Positions 44,682 to 53,548 are shown, numbered from the stretch's first letter. The stretch: 64,000 bases of DNA from Pseudomonas fluorescens NCIMB 11764 (GCF_000293885.2 NZ_CP010945.1:992001-1056000); one strand, 5' to 3'. Notes: generated from the sequence alone by a model not told the origin. Numbers and translations are program-made.

Positions 44682-45864
44682 TTGAACCTCCTTGATCAAT
44701 GTGGGTGCAACGCGCCCAACCGATGGCGCGCTCCCCGCCGGCAGGTATTCGCCCGTCGCGCAGGCGGGTGAAGGTAAGCAGATCCGGGCTCTGTTGCAAC
44801 GCATAACCGGCCAGGGCGTCGGCGCCCTCACAACCTCGCACCGCGAGCGTCAGACGCTCGGGCCAGACACCGTCGAGGTTGCCTTGATTGCTGATGCTGA
44901 CGTCATAGAGGCCATCCTGCGCCGAGAGTTTCAGCATCAGGCGACTGTCGAGGATGTCGCCGCGGGCCACGGCGCCCAAGGTGGTCAGGCTCCAGGCCCG
45001 ACGATCCTGGGCCAGGGGCAAGCGAAACCAGATCAGGCCGGCCAGATGCACCGGCGGATCGTTGCGTAATTCAGTGGCCAGTGTGCGCAGTTGCTGTGGA
45101 TCGGCCAGCAATTCCCGACGCTCGCCGCCACGTTCCACCGGCACTTCGCTCTCCACCAGCGGTGCGCCGTCGGTCTGCGGTAACAGCGCCACACCATAAG
45201 CCGGCAGCGCCAGGTAAAAAGGTTTCGACGTGATGTGGCCCCACGCCTTCGCCCATGTTTGCGCCTGTTCCGGGTCAAACAAGCCCCTGCGCGGATCGCT
45301 CACCGCATGCACCTGCAACACGCTGCTATCGACTGTGGATAACAATGCCGGCAGTTCGCGGCTGCCGAGCCAGGCGGGTAATGCCGTAATACTAAGCGGC
45401 ATGGAGGCCGGAAGACTTCCGCGCAACGCTGTGAGAAATTCCCGATACGCCGGTAGCCGGGCGTTGCCAGCATCGTGGTCGATTTCCACACCGGTGACGA
45501 TCAGCCCTTGCGCTTGCCAATCATCAAGCACCTGGCCGATCTGTGCGGTCACTTCGTCCTGGTCCAGCGACTTGAGCTGGCCATCGAGGCGAATCACCGC
45601 AATCAGCGGCCGGCCATCCTGTTTGAGCAGCGCCGCATCGATTCGCGCCCGACTCCAACCCGCCCGGGGGAAGGCCTGCAACGCCAACACTCGCAGCGTG
45701 GAAAAGTCCGCACGACTGTCTTTGAGTGCGGCTTCGTGGCCGGGCGTCCATTGCCGTTGCCAAACGTAGAGTTGTTGATCAAGCGGCGGCGCGTCCTGTC
45801 GTTCGCAACCGGCAAGCAACGCCACCATCACCAGCAAGCCCGACAGGCGAGCGAGAAAAACCAT
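44668..45864 (-). CDS. DUF3142 lipoprotein
   Basis: 398 aa. Lipobox LLAGC near residue 20, so membrane-anchored. The following TIM-barrel-like DUF3142 region (YVWQRQWTP; GVEIDHDAGNARLPAYREFL; ITALPAWLGS) resembles glycoside-hydrolase-like folds, with a possible catalytic acid in EIDHD. Substrate unknown. AAAGGA ribosome site 6 bp before the ATG. Paired with the 707-aa exported protein downstream. Confidence 0.8.
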   Translation of the reverse strand: MVFLARLSGLLVMVALLAGCERQDAPPLDQQLYVWQRQWTPGHEAALKDSRADFSTLRVLALQAFPRAGWSRARIDAALLKQDGRPLIAVIRLDGQLKSLDQDEVTAQIGQVLDDWQAQGLIVTGVEIDHDAGNARLPAYREFLTALRGSLPASMPLSITALPAWLGSRELPALLSTVDSSVLQVHAVSDPRRGLFDPEQAQTWAKAWGHITSKPFYLALPAYGVALLPQTDGAPLVESEVPVERGGERRELLADPQQLRTLATELRNDPPVHLAGLIWFRLPLAQDRRAWSLTTLGAVARGDILDSRLMLKLSAQDGLYDVSISNQGNLDGVWPERLTLAVRGCEGADALAGYALQQSPDLLTFTRLRDGRIPAGGERAIGWARCTHIDQGGSNVHP

Positions 45865-45906
45865 AAAGCATCCTTTGTATCTGCTGAAGGCAGCGTCCGT
45901 GAGATG

Positions 45907-47937
45907 CTACAGGTCGAGCACCAAAGGCTGCGAGCCCTGCGCCGGAATCGCACAACAAATCAGGACGCTTCCTTCATCCGGCACTTCCGCTGGCGGCTGT
46001 GGATAATTCACCTGGCCGCTGATCAGGCGGGTCTTGCAGGTCCCACAGGAGCCGCCGCGGCAACTGAATTCCGGACGCAAGCCACGGCTTTCCGCCAACT
46101 CCAGCAAACTGCCGCCATCGGGTTGCCAGCGGGCTTCTTTGGCCGAGCGCTGGAACACCACCGGCACCGAGGTGGTTGCGCCGGGCGGTTGCTCGATGAC
46201 CACCGCGTCGGGGTCCGGCTGGCGACGCAAGGTCGACGGGCCGAAGGTTTCGGCGTGAATCCTGCTGTCACGGATGTCCAGTCCCCGAAGGCTGTCGTAC
46301 AGCCCTTGGGTAAAACTGCCCGGGCCGCAGAGGACAAAGTCCAGCTGATCGTAGTCCTCCTCTTCAAGGATGGACTGGAGCAAAGCCGTGTCGATCCGTC
46401 CGGTCAAATCAAAGTCTTCGCCCTCGTGAGCATCGGCCTCCGGCTGACTGAGCAGACGCAGCACCCGCACCGCGCCACCCGCACTCTCGAGCAGGCGATC
46501 GAGCTCGGGTCGAAACGGTTGATCGGCCAACGTGCGCGAACTCTGGAAAAACCATGTCGGACGAATGTGCCGGGTGCGCAGGCCTTGATACACCACCTCC
46601 CGCACCATCGACAGCAGCGGCGTAATACCTACCCCGGCAGCCAACAACACCAGCGGCCGACGTTCATGGGCTGCCACGGTGAAATGCCCCTGCGGTGCAC
46701 GGGCTTCCAGCAGATCACCGACTCGAACCTGCTCATGCAGGTACGACGACACCAGCCCTTCACGTTTTACGCTGATGCGGAAAAAGTCATCGGACGGCGC
46801 GCTCGACAAGCTGTAAGTGCGAATATGCACCTCATCGCCAATGTTGAACCGCAGTGGCAAATGCTGCCCCGCCTGAAATACCGGCAACCCTGCGTCATCG
46901 GCGGGCTCCAGATAGATTGAGCGGATGTTGTGGCTTTCCGCTTCGATCCGCGCCACTCGCAGCGGCCGCCAACGATCACCCAGGGCCTGGGCTTGCAGAC
47001 GGGCGCTGGCCTGTTCCCAGGTGCCGGTCAGCAGACTGGTGGGTGAAACGCCATCGAAGCGCCAACGCAAAGCCAACGCGGCCGGCCGGCGCACCACCTG
47101 CTCCACCTCGAATGTCCACAGGCGCTCGGCGCCTTGAAAGGCTTCGACCTGCGGGCCTTCAAGGATGACTTCGGTACGACCACTGAGGTGCAGCAAGTCG
47201 CCCGAGTTGAAATCGATAAACAGCAAACCTGCCCGGGGATTGATCAGCAGATTGCCCAAGGTATTGAAGAACAGGTTGCCGGCGAAGTCCGGGATGGTGA
47301 GGCGATTACCTTCCACCCGTACGAAACCGGATTGGCCGCCGCGGTGGGAAACGTCCACTGAGCGCTGGCCATCAATATCCACATAACTCGCGACGAACAA
47401 CGTGTCGGCGTCGGCGATCATGGCTTTGGCCGCGTCATCCAGGCCATTCAGGTGTTGCGCAATGCGCGTCGCCGGATCCGCCAGCGGCACCGAGCGAAAC
47501 TGGCGCAATTGAATGTATTGCGGACAGTTGCCGAAGGACTGTTCGACCGTGACAGCAAAACCCTCCGCCGTTACGGCGCCGACGCGACCATTGAGGCGGT
47601 TGCGCCGCCGTGTATGCAATTCGATTCCCAGCAATCCGATCGCCGCGCCATCGCGCAATTGCGCAGGGTCATCCGCCCCCGGCAGGCTGTTGAACTGCAA
47701 CGCATCCGGCTCGGGCGAGTGGGCGAAACCCGGTGGCCCTTCGAGAATGCTGGCCCAAGGATTACCGTCGGCGTCCACCGCGCCGTACAGCATGAACGGC
47801 AGTTGCTCATAGAATGTACGGTGCTGGTCCGGCATCTCGGTGCGAACCACCCGACGCCCCAACGTCTCCATTCGCTCGGCAACACCGACGTGTGCCTGCA
47901 TCTGTTTCTCGCCAGCGTGCCAAGGTGAACGGTCCAT
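45907..47937 (-). CDS. Fusion oxidoreductase: PNPOx-like split barrel, ferredoxin-NADP reductase and 2Fe-2S ferredoxin
   Basis: 676 aa from the ATG at 47937 (GGGGAGAAG upstream). Residues about 1-320 form a pyridoxamine-phosphate-oxidase-like split barrel (FVASYVDIDGQRSVDVSHRG). About 335-575 is an FAD/NAD reductase (LPLRFNIGDEVHIRTYSLSS; LVLLAAGVGITPLLSMV). About 590-676 is a plant-type 2Fe-2S ferredoxin (FSCRGGSCGTCKTRL and LICCAIP give the four Cys). Electrons probably flow from NAD(P)H via FAD and the cluster to a substrate in the N-terminal barrel. Substrate unknown. Confidence 0.85.
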   Translation of the reverse strand: MDRSPWHAGEKQMQAHVGVAERMETLGRRVVRTEMPDQHRTFYEQLPFMLYGAVDADGNPWASILEGPPGFAHSPEPDALQFNSLPGADDPAQLRDGAAIGLLGIELHTRRRNRLNGRVGAVTAEGFAVTVEQSFGNCPQYIQLRQFRSVPLADPATRIAQHLNGLDDAAKAMIADADTLFVASYVDIDGQRSVDVSHRGGQSGFVRVEGNRLTIPDFAGNLFFNTLGNLLINPRAGLLFIDFNSGDLLHLSGRTEVILEGPQVEAFQGAERLWTFEVEQVVRRPAALALRWRFDGVSPTSLLTGTWEQASARLQAQALGDRWRPLRVARIEAESHNIRSIYLEPADDAGLPVFQAGQHLPLRFNIGDEVHIRTYSLSSAPSDDFFRISVKREGLVSSYLHEQVRVGDLLEARAPQGHFTVAAHERRPLVLLAAGVGITPLLSMVREVVYQGLRTRHIRPTWFFQSSRTLADQPFRPELDRLLESAGGAVRVLRLLSQPEADAHEGEDFDLTGRIDTALLQSILEEEDYDQLDFVLCGPGSFTQGLYDSLRGLDIRDSRIHAETFGPSTLRRQPDPDAVVIEQPPGATTSVPVVFQRSAKEARWQPDGGSLLELAESRGLRPEFSCRGGSCGTCKTRLISGQVNYPQPPAEVPDEGSVLICCAIPAQGSQPLVLDL

Positions 47938-47998
47938 AACGGCTTCTCCCCGCGCCATGAGCGCAGTGTGGACGGCCCGACAAGGTCGGGCCGCAGCA

Positions 47999-48625
47999 TC
48001 AGGCAGTTTTTTGCAGGCCGACGACGGTGCGCGGCATACCAACAAAACCAGGCAAGGCTTCGATACGCGCGAGCCAGGCTCGTACATTGGCGTAGTTTTC
48101 GAGCGACACATTGCCTTCGGGCGCATGGGCGATGTAGCTGTAGGCCGCGACGTCGGCAATGGTCGGTTCGGTGCCAACCAGATAAGGCGAAGCCGCCAGT
48201 TCCTGATCGATCTGTTTGAGCCAGATGTGAGAGTAGGCAATCACCTCTTCAGCGTTATATGCCGCACCAAACACAGTGATCAGCCTTGCCCTGGCCGGAC
48301 CAAAGGCAATCGGGCCGGCCGCCACAGACAACCAGCGTTGCACCTTCGCCGCGCCAACCGGGTCGGCCGGCAACCAGCGACCGTTGCCATATTTTTGCGC
48401 CAGATAAACCAGGATTGCGTTGGAGTCGGCCAGCACCACGCCTTGATCATCAATGGCCGGAACCTGCCCGAAAGGATTAATCGCCAGGTAATCCGGCTGT
48501 TTGTGCGCACCTTTGGCCAGATCAACCAGGATAAGCTCGGTCGGCAGTTGCAGCAGGGACAGCATCAGTTCCACACGGTGAGCATGGCCGGAGCGCGGGA
48601 AGTTATAGAGTTTGATCGCTTGCAT
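47999..48625 (-). CDS. Glutathione S-transferase
   Basis: 208 aa cytosolic GST. Thioredoxin-like N-terminal domain ([20 protein letters not shown]; cis-Pro region [12 protein letters not shown]) with Ser in the usual active-site position (PRSGHAHR), and an all-alpha C-terminal domain ([14 protein letters not shown]). Detoxification or a specific isomerisation; the substrate is not evident. Start at 48625 (MQAIKLYN). Divergent in function from, but adjacent to, the LysR gene upstream on the same strand. Confidence 0.87.
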   Translation of the reverse strand: MQAIKLYNFPRSGHAHRVELMLSLLQLPTELILVDLAKGAHKQPDYLAINPFGQVPAIDDQGVVLADSNAILVYLAQKYGNGRWLPADPVGAAKVQRWLSVAAGPIAFGPARARLITVFGAAYNAEEVIAYSHIWLKQIDQELAASPYLVGTEPTIADVAAYSYIAHAPEGNVSLENYANVRAWLARIEALPGFVGMPRTVVGLQKTA

Positions 48626-48756
48626 GGTCGACTCCACTGGGGTGATGGTGCCGTCCAGGACATATCAGCACCGATGGCCGCTATCTTCCACCCGCAACCA
48701 AAACAACAGAATAGCCAGCAAGTGCAATCCATTATTTCACCCAGTGAAATAAACCA

Positions 48757-49659
48757 TCAGCCCTGCAAGTCCGGGTGTTCCCGCAAGGCCTTCACGGTGA
48801 AGTCCACAAAACTGCGAATCCGCGCGGGGGCGTTACGCCCGCCCTGGTAAACGACATGGATGGGCAGCGGCGGCAGTTCGAAGTCAGCCAAAACGATTTC
48901 CAGTTCTGCGGACGCGACTTTGCTGGCGACCTGATAAGACAGGACGCGGGTGAATCCCAACCCCAGGCACGCCGCCGTAATGGCGGCCTGATTCGCCGTC
49001 ACCACCAGGCGTGGTTCCGGTCGAACATTCAGTGGCGCTCCGGCTTCAAGAAAGGGCCAGCTTTTCATTTGACCGATAGCGGACGTCGCAATAACCGCTG
49101 CGCGGGTCAGATCCTGAGGATGGGTCGGCCTGCCATGCGCCTCAAGAAATTGCGGAGAAGCACAAATCACCCGGCGCACTTCACCGACGCGAATCGCATG
49201 CTGATTACTATCGGGCAGCTCACCGATACGCACCGCCACATCGATCCCCTCTTCGACCATGCTCACCACTCGATCGACCAGCAACCCATTGATGCAGACC
49301 TCAGGAAACTGTGTCAGATAACTCACCATCACCGGCGTGACAAACAAATCGCCAAACAATACTGGCGCCGTAATCGTCAGTTGCCCGCGAGGCTCTGCGT
49401 GACTGCCCGCCGCCGAGTCCTCCGCTTCCTGCACCTCAGCGAGAATTCTCCGACAGTCCTCCAGATACCGCTGACCTGCCTCGCTCAAATGCACACTGCG
49501 GGTGGTGCGCGTCAGCAGCAACGTGCCAATGCGTTTTTCCAGCGCGGCCACTGCACGGGTGACACTGGCCGCCGACATACCCAAACGCCGCGCCGCCGCC
49601 GAGAAACCTTGGTCTTGGGCTACAGCGGCGAAAACCTGCATTTCCTGGAATCGGTCCAC
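48757..49659 (-). CDS. LysR-family regulator
   Basis: 300-aa LysR protein: HTH at the N-terminus (FSAAARRLGMSAASVTRAVA) and a substrate-binding domain of the CrgA type. I place the start at the GTG 49659 (VDRFQEMQVFAAVAQ), about 10 nt after GGAGG; the longer ATG frame would add 11 residues upstream. It is on the same strand as, and just upstream of, the GST gene, which it may control. Confidence 0.85.
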   Translation of the reverse strand: MDRFQEMQVFAAVAQDQGFSAAARRLGMSAASVTRAVAALEKRIGTLLLTRTTRSVHLSEAGQRYLEDCRRILAEVQEAEDSAAGSHAEPRGQLTITAPVLFGDLFVTPVMVSYLTQFPEVCINGLLVDRVVSMVEEGIDVAVRIGELPDSNQHAIRVGEVRRVICASPQFLEAHGRPTHPQDLTRAAVIATSAIGQMKSWPFLEAGAPLNVRPEPRLVVTANQAAITAACLGLGFTRVLSYQVASKVASAELEIVLADFELPPLPIHVVYQGGRNAPARIRSFVDFTVKALREHPDLQG

Positions 49660-49770
49660 TGGGCATGTCCTCCATTCAGATAAAAATCGCAACCATCAGG
49701 CTGCGATTTTGAGCGCGACGTCGAAAACGACCTAGTCTGACATCACCGGGAAAAGAGTGAGGGCTTGGTC

Positions 49771-50592
49771 ATGGCGAAGAACAAGAAGCGGGCACAAAAG
49801 CAGCCAATGGCTGACAGCTCGAAAATGAACAACAAAGACTACCTGAAAGCACTGCGCGAACTGCACGTCGAAACCGTCAAGCTGCAGGAGTGGGTGCGAC
49901 ACAAAGGCATCAAGGTGTGCATCGTTTTTGAGGGTCGCGACGGGGCTGGCAAGGGCGGCACCATCAAGGCGTTGACCGAGCGGGTGAGCCCGCGTGTCTT
50001 CCGGGTGATAGCGCTAACCGCACCTACCGAACGCGAGAAAAGTCAGATGTATGTGCAGCGCTACCTGCCGCATCTGCCGGCGGCTGGCGAAGTGGTGATC
50101 TTTGATCGCAGTTGGTACAACCGCGCCGGCGTGGAGCGGGTGATGGGGTTCTGCACCCAGGAACAAGTGGATAGCTTCCTGAAGGCCATCCCTCTAGTCG
50201 AGCGCGCGATCGTCGATTCAGGTGTCATTCTGATCAAGTACTGGCTGGAAGTGAGTCCGGAGGAGCAGACACGACGGCTTCAGGCTCGCATCAAGGACGG
50301 ACGCAAAATCTGGAAGCTCACCGGCATGGACCTCAAGTCCTACAGCCGCTGGTATGACTATTCACGCGCACGTGACGACATGTTCAAGATGACCGACACC
50401 GACCATGCACCGTGGTTGGTGGCCAACTCGAACGACAAGCGACGGGCGCGCCTGAACATCATCACCGACCTGCTCAGTCGCATTCCCTATGAGGATGTTC
50501 CGAGGGAAACCGTGAAGTTGCCCAAACGGCAGAAGCCGGGCGGCTATCGAGAACCGGATTACCCACTGCGGTTGATTGCGGAAAAATTCTGA
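49771..50592 (+). CDS. ppk2: Polyphosphate kinase 2
   Basis: 273 aa PPK2-family kinase that transfers phosphate between polyphosphate and nucleotides. Walker A-like FEGRDGAGKGGTIKAL, lid region TEREKSQMYVQRYLP and Walker B-like VIFDRSWYNRAGVERVMGFC are visible. Lys/Gln-rich N-terminal tail. ATG at 49771 follows GAGTGAGGG; the TTG two codons upstream is unlikely. This is the last gene before the accessory region. Confidence 0.92.
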   Translation: MAKNKKRAQKQPMADSSKMNNKDYLKALRELHVETVKLQEWVRHKGIKVCIVFEGRDGAGKGGTIKALTERVSPRVFRVIALTAPTEREKSQMYVQRYLPHLPAAGEVVIFDRSWYNRAGVERVMGFCTQEQVDSFLKAIPLVERAIVDSGVILIKYWLEVSPEEQTRRLQARIKDGRKIWKLTGMDLKSYSRWYDYSRARDDMFKMTDTDHAPWLVANSNDKRRARLNIITDLLSRIPYEDVPRETVKLPKRQKPGGYREPDYPLRLIAEKF

Positions 50593-50605
50593 GCTGAATG
50601 TAAAA

Positions 50606-50641
50606 GGGGCAAGATCCTGTCAATGACAGCGACCTCGCCCC
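50606..50641 (+). terminator. Hairpin after ppk2
   Basis: Outer stem GGGGCAAG / CTCGCCCC (one mismatch) encloses an inner stem CTGTCA / TGACAG. It starts 14 bp after the ppk2 stop. No T run follows, so its strength is unclear. Confidence 0.5.
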
Positions 50642-50652
50642 TGGTTACCAAC

Positions 50653-50789
50653 AACATAGTTTGACACAGCCCCTCTCGTAAATCGGGGCCTGTAGGATGA
50701 TCCGGGATCCACACGACAGCAACATAGACTGACACAGACGGGTCGCACTTCAAATACGGGGCTCGATTGGTAACAACATAGATTGACAC
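50653..50789. repeat. Three direct repeats, possible transposon end
   Basis: The 16-bp unit AACATAGnnTGACACA occurs at 50653-50668, 50721-50736 and 50774-50789 (variable bases TT, AC, AT). Starts are 68 and 53 bp apart. Copies 1 and 3 also share upstream GGTWAC-like sequence. Read on the minus strand each begins TGTGTCA. Multiple spaced transposase-binding sites with TGT/ACA tips are typical of DDE elements of the Tn7/Tn552/IS21 type. No transposase gene is visible nearby, so this may be a remnant end at the border of the accessory region. Confidence 0.55.
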
Positions 50790-50867
50790 AACAGCGAGAG
50801 CGTTCATTCAGGCCGAAATATTATGTGAGCGCGACCGGTCACTCACCTGTGCGGAAATAGTCTTTTT

Positions 50868-51260
50868 TCAGCACAGGCTCAGTGCGATGTCTAAATCCGT
50901 GTGCAACCTTCGACCAGTCCCCATCAGCACATAAACTGTGTTTTTTGTTCGAAATAAGCAGTCATGGGTGAAGGAAACACCCAGCGTTGTTCGGACCCAA
51001 TCACCAGGCGGGAAGCGGCCTTTACTGTCTTGGATAACGGTCAAAGCGTAAACGAGAGCAGGAATTAGCTGTCTATCCGTAATGGCTTTTCGCTGACGTG
51101 TTGGAATGTCGAGATCCAATATTGCCCAATCAGCAACAAGACAATAGGCATGGGAAGGAAAATGCAGACTGGCGAGGGCCACAGCATCTGAGGTGGTGAG
51201 TTGGCACCCATCTATTTTCTCACCCGCAGAAAGCACTGAGACAAAATCTGCCAGATTCAT
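50868..51260 (-). CDS. Unknown protein, possibly DUF6957-type
   Basis: 130 aa from the ATG at 51260, which has a very good GGAGG ribosome site 5 nt upstream; the frame is open 33 codons further but without a ribosome site. Cytosolic, no clear catalytic motif. The C-terminal PGDWVRTTLGVSFTHDCLFR and TVYVLMGTGRR recall a small Pseudomonas accessory-region family (DUF6957-like, from memory, low certainty). Located between the repeat cluster and the GNAT remnant. Confidence 0.6.
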   Translation of the reverse strand: MNLADFVSVLSAGEKIDGCQLTTSDAVALASLHFPSHAYCLVADWAILDLDIPTRQRKAITDRQLIPALVYALTVIQDSKGRFPPGDWVRTTLGVSFTHDCLFRTKNTVYVLMGTGRRLHTDLDIALSLC

Positions 51261-51412
51261 CTGTACCTCCGGCCGATCAAAAAAACGATTCGAACGAGAA
51301 GCATCAATCAGCTTAGCTCCCATCGACACACGAGGTTCCGATGCCGAAGACTGGGCCATTTCACAGCTGGTCCGTCTTCTCCCCTCATCCCACTGAACGG
51401 GATGATTTCTAT

Positions 51413-51541
51413 CTAGCTGTCACCGGATAAAGTGGGTTTTCGCCAGTACCCAGCTATGCCATTGCCGTGCGTGAACCCTACCTAGCGGTAGGTGCCGATG
51501 TGGGTGAAACCTAGTGCTTCATGGATGCCCGTGCATGTCGT
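51413..51541 (-). pseudogene. Remnant of a GNAT acetyltransferase (phosphinothricin-acetyltransferase type)
   Basis: Reading the minus strand from 51523 gives HEALGFTHIGTYR, an in-frame stop (TAG at 51482-51484), then VGFTHGNGIAGYW. This matches the conserved C-terminal block of phosphinothricin-type N-acetyltransferases (HEALGF-x-GTYR-VGFK-G), but the rest of the domain is missing and a stop interrupts it. A decayed 3' fragment. Confidence 0.6.
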
Positions 51542-51622
51542 ATTCGGCAAGGCGACGCCGGTATAGGCGCATGAAATCCATGTTACTCAAGGAGCGGTAG
51601 AAGCCGTTTGGCTGCGGCTGAA
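51542..51622. other. Intergenic, no gene seen
   Basis: Short non-coding stretch between the acetyltransferase remnant and the antitoxin gene; could hold more of the decayed gene, but no recognisable protein block is left. Confidence 0.4.
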
Positions 51623-52261
51623 TCAAAATGACATGCCCTCAGACACTTGAATCAGCATTTCTTCGACTAGATGTGTGCCAAAGGTTGTAGTGACCATCGC
51701 CGATGGGCTTTCTCCCAAAAAACGGGCTTTGGGTTTGGAAAGCCATTGTTTGGCCTTCCCTTTGTCACCGAAGATCACCTCGGCCATGGCGGTAATATGT
51801 GCAAACCGGAACAGGCGATCGCTCTCATGCAACGTTAAAAGCTGATTGGCTGACAGTTTTGTTTTGAGCGTTTTGGGTTGAATGATTCTGTCGCGTTCTT
51901 CGTCGCTGAGGGTTCCATCATCACAAAGCATTTTGATCAGGCTGACCGAGAAGCCAGCTACTATCATGTCGTGAATGTCCAGATCCGAAGCATTGACAGA
52001 GATATGAAGAAGCGTCTCCAGACGCATGCGGTAAGCATGATAGACATCCTGACGCAGGACGCCAGCAAACATGGGCCGCACTGATGTTGCGTTGCACACG
52101 GGCGTCAGGACTAATGTGCCATTCACTACCGTTAGCTCCAGGTCGTCCCCAACACCTAACCTCATTTGGTCAAGCAACTCTTGAGGCAGATCAATGATGA
52201 TGTCGCCAGTACCGTCCTCAGTTTTCTGGCATTTTACTATCCAGCGCTCAGTTTCACTCAT
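51623..52261 (-). CDS. Orphan AbrB-Xre-MbcA/ParS-type antitoxin
   Basis: 212 aa from the ATG at 52261 (GAGGG upstream). Residues about 1-52 form an AbrB/MazE-like swapped-hairpin domain (GDIIIDLPQELLDQMRLGVG). The middle part (about 85-140; DIHDMIVAGFSVSLIKMLC, QPKTLKTKL) resembles the Xre-like HTH of RES/Xre antitoxins. The C-terminus (about 140-210; FGDKGKAKQWLSKPKARFLG) matches the MbcA/ParS toxin-binding domain. RES-type toxins normally follow such antitoxins, but no RES-like ORF lies next to it. It may control neighbouring genes or be a solitary anti-toxin. Confidence 0.65.
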   Translation of the reverse strand: MSETERWIVKCQKTEDGTGDIIIDLPQELLDQMRLGVGDDLELTVVNGTLVLTPVCNATSVRPMFAGVLRQDVYHAYRMRLETLLHISVNASDLDIHDMIVAGFSVSLIKMLCDDGTLSDEERDRIIQPKTLKTKLSANQLLTLHESDRLFRFAHITAMAEVIFGDKGKAKQWLSKPKARFLGESPSAMVTTTFGTHLVEEMLIQVSEGMSF

Positions 52262-52488
52262 GATCGTCCGGCCCTCATCCGCCATCAGAGAATGACACAC
52301 ATCATTATGCTTGGGCCCAGAGCTGACCAAAGGAACGCGCAATCCGCTGGTAGACAGGCACTGCCGCTGCTCGAACGCCGGATAGCGAGTGAAACAGCAA
52401 AAAATGGGGCAATGGCTATACCTGCCTTTCCACCTTCACATGGCTAAGAGCCTGAGCGTGATCAGGTAACTACACGAAAGGATATGAC

Positions 52489-53037
52489 ATGCACCCTGAT
52501 GAGCTTTATGTTTCCGTCGACGTCGAGACTTCTGGGCCTATACCAGGCGAATACAGTCTGCTTTCCATTGGAGCTTGTCTTGTAGCCCAACCTGTAACGT
52601 CCATCTATCTTGAACTACGACCTGACAGTCCAAAACACGACCCGGAAGCACTGGCAGTATCGGGGCTGAGTCTGGAGAAGCTGGAGCGCGAGGGCCTCGC
52701 TCCGCAACAGGCGATGCTGACATTTGATCAATGGCTGAAATCGTCCTGCCAACCGGGGCAAAAGGTCATTTTCGTAGGACTCAATGCACCGTTTGACTGG
52801 TCATTCGTCAATTACTACTTCCACAAATACCTGGAAACCAACCCCTTTGGTTTTACCGCTATCGACATGAAGGCCTACTTTATGGGCGCTGTAGGTTGCA
52901 GCTGGCAGGAAACAAAATCATCCAAAATGACCGCTGCGCTGAAGCCACTCAGCGAACCGAACCATAACGCATTGGATGATGCCCGCTTTCAGGCAGAGCT
53001 CTTCGCACTAATGCTAGCGGGTAAAGGTAAACGCTGA
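52489..53037 (+). CDS. DEDDh 3'-5' exonuclease
   Basis: 182 aa DnaQ/RNase T-type exonuclease. Catalytic residues: Asp11 and Glu13 (SVDVETSG), Asp103 (NAPFDWSFV), His159 and Asp164 (HNALDDARFQ). AAAGGA ribosome site. It is convergent with cap3, 28 bp away, on the opposite strand to the CBASS operon. Exonucleases of this kind are reported as CBASS accessory genes, so an anti-phage role is plausible; a general nucleic-acid turnover role is the alternative. Confidence 0.82.
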   Translation: MHPDELYVSVDVETSGPIPGEYSLLSIGACLVAQPVTSIYLELRPDSPKHDPEALAVSGLSLEKLEREGLAPQQAMLTFDQWLKSSCQPGQKVIFVGLNAPFDWSFVNYYFHKYLETNPFGFTAIDMKAYFMGAVGCSWQETKSSKMTAALKPLSEPNHNALDDARFQAELFALMLAGKGKR

Positions 53038-53065
53038 CCTACCTTCCACCGCACTGACTCGAAGC

Positions 53066-53548
53066 TCATCTGATACAGGTTGCCTCAACATATCTGCCGT
53101 CCCTGAACGACCACGCCTTGATACCTTCTGGTTTTTCGGACTTGCCGACAATAACGGCTATTGGGTGCGGCAGATCCTGCGTGTAACGTGCAGCAAATTT
53201 GGAGAAACTTCCGATGTCTGCCGGAGAGATCACCGGAACGGATTGGGGATGCGTATGCCAATAGCCCACCAGACGTAACCCTTGTTCGTTGGCAGCCTGG
53301 ATTTCCTGACGGCACCGCTCCGCATCCAACTCTAGCCAAGACCAGCCTGACCGATCGGCGCGATGAGGCAACGTGGCCAAGGCCAGCAGCAACCCTTTCG
53401 GATCAACCGGGTTGACAAATAACTGTCCCCCTCGCTCCACGCCAAAAAGGCCCTGCCGATGACTATCCAAGATGTCCGCGACAGCTTGGGACACCAATAG
53501 CTCGGAATTCACCTCCGGCCATCGCCAGCGCCATGCGATATCCGTCAT
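53066..53548 (-). CDS. cap3: CBASS Cap3, JAMM/MPN+ isopeptidase
   Basis: 160 aa zinc metalloprotease of the JAB/MPN+ type. The JAMM residues are Glu38 (GVERGG), His98 and His100 (GYWHTHP), Ser108 and Asp111 (SPADIG). In type II CBASS it removes the CD-NTase from conjugates made by Cap2. Its start overlaps the cap2 stop by 4 bp. Last gene of the operon. Confidence 0.9.
   Translation of the reverse strand: MTDIAWRWRWPEVNSELLVSQAVADILDSHRQGLFGVERGGQLFVNPVDPKGLLLALATLPHRADRSGWSWLELDAERCRQEIQAANEQGLRLVGYWHTHPQSVPVISPADIGSFSKFAARYTQDLPHPIAVIVGKSEKPEGIKAWSFRDGRYVEATCIR

Noticed and set aside
50647..50789. TTGACA-like boxes in the three repeats read as promoter -35 elements
   Set aside because: The match covers only part of the conserved unit, one copy has CTGACA, and no consistent -10 element follows; transposase-binding sites explain the full unit better.
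50868..51260. RES-type toxin partner for the antitoxin at 51623
   Set aside because: The sequence lacks the Arg, Glu and Ser features and the GGRWN-like block of RES domains.
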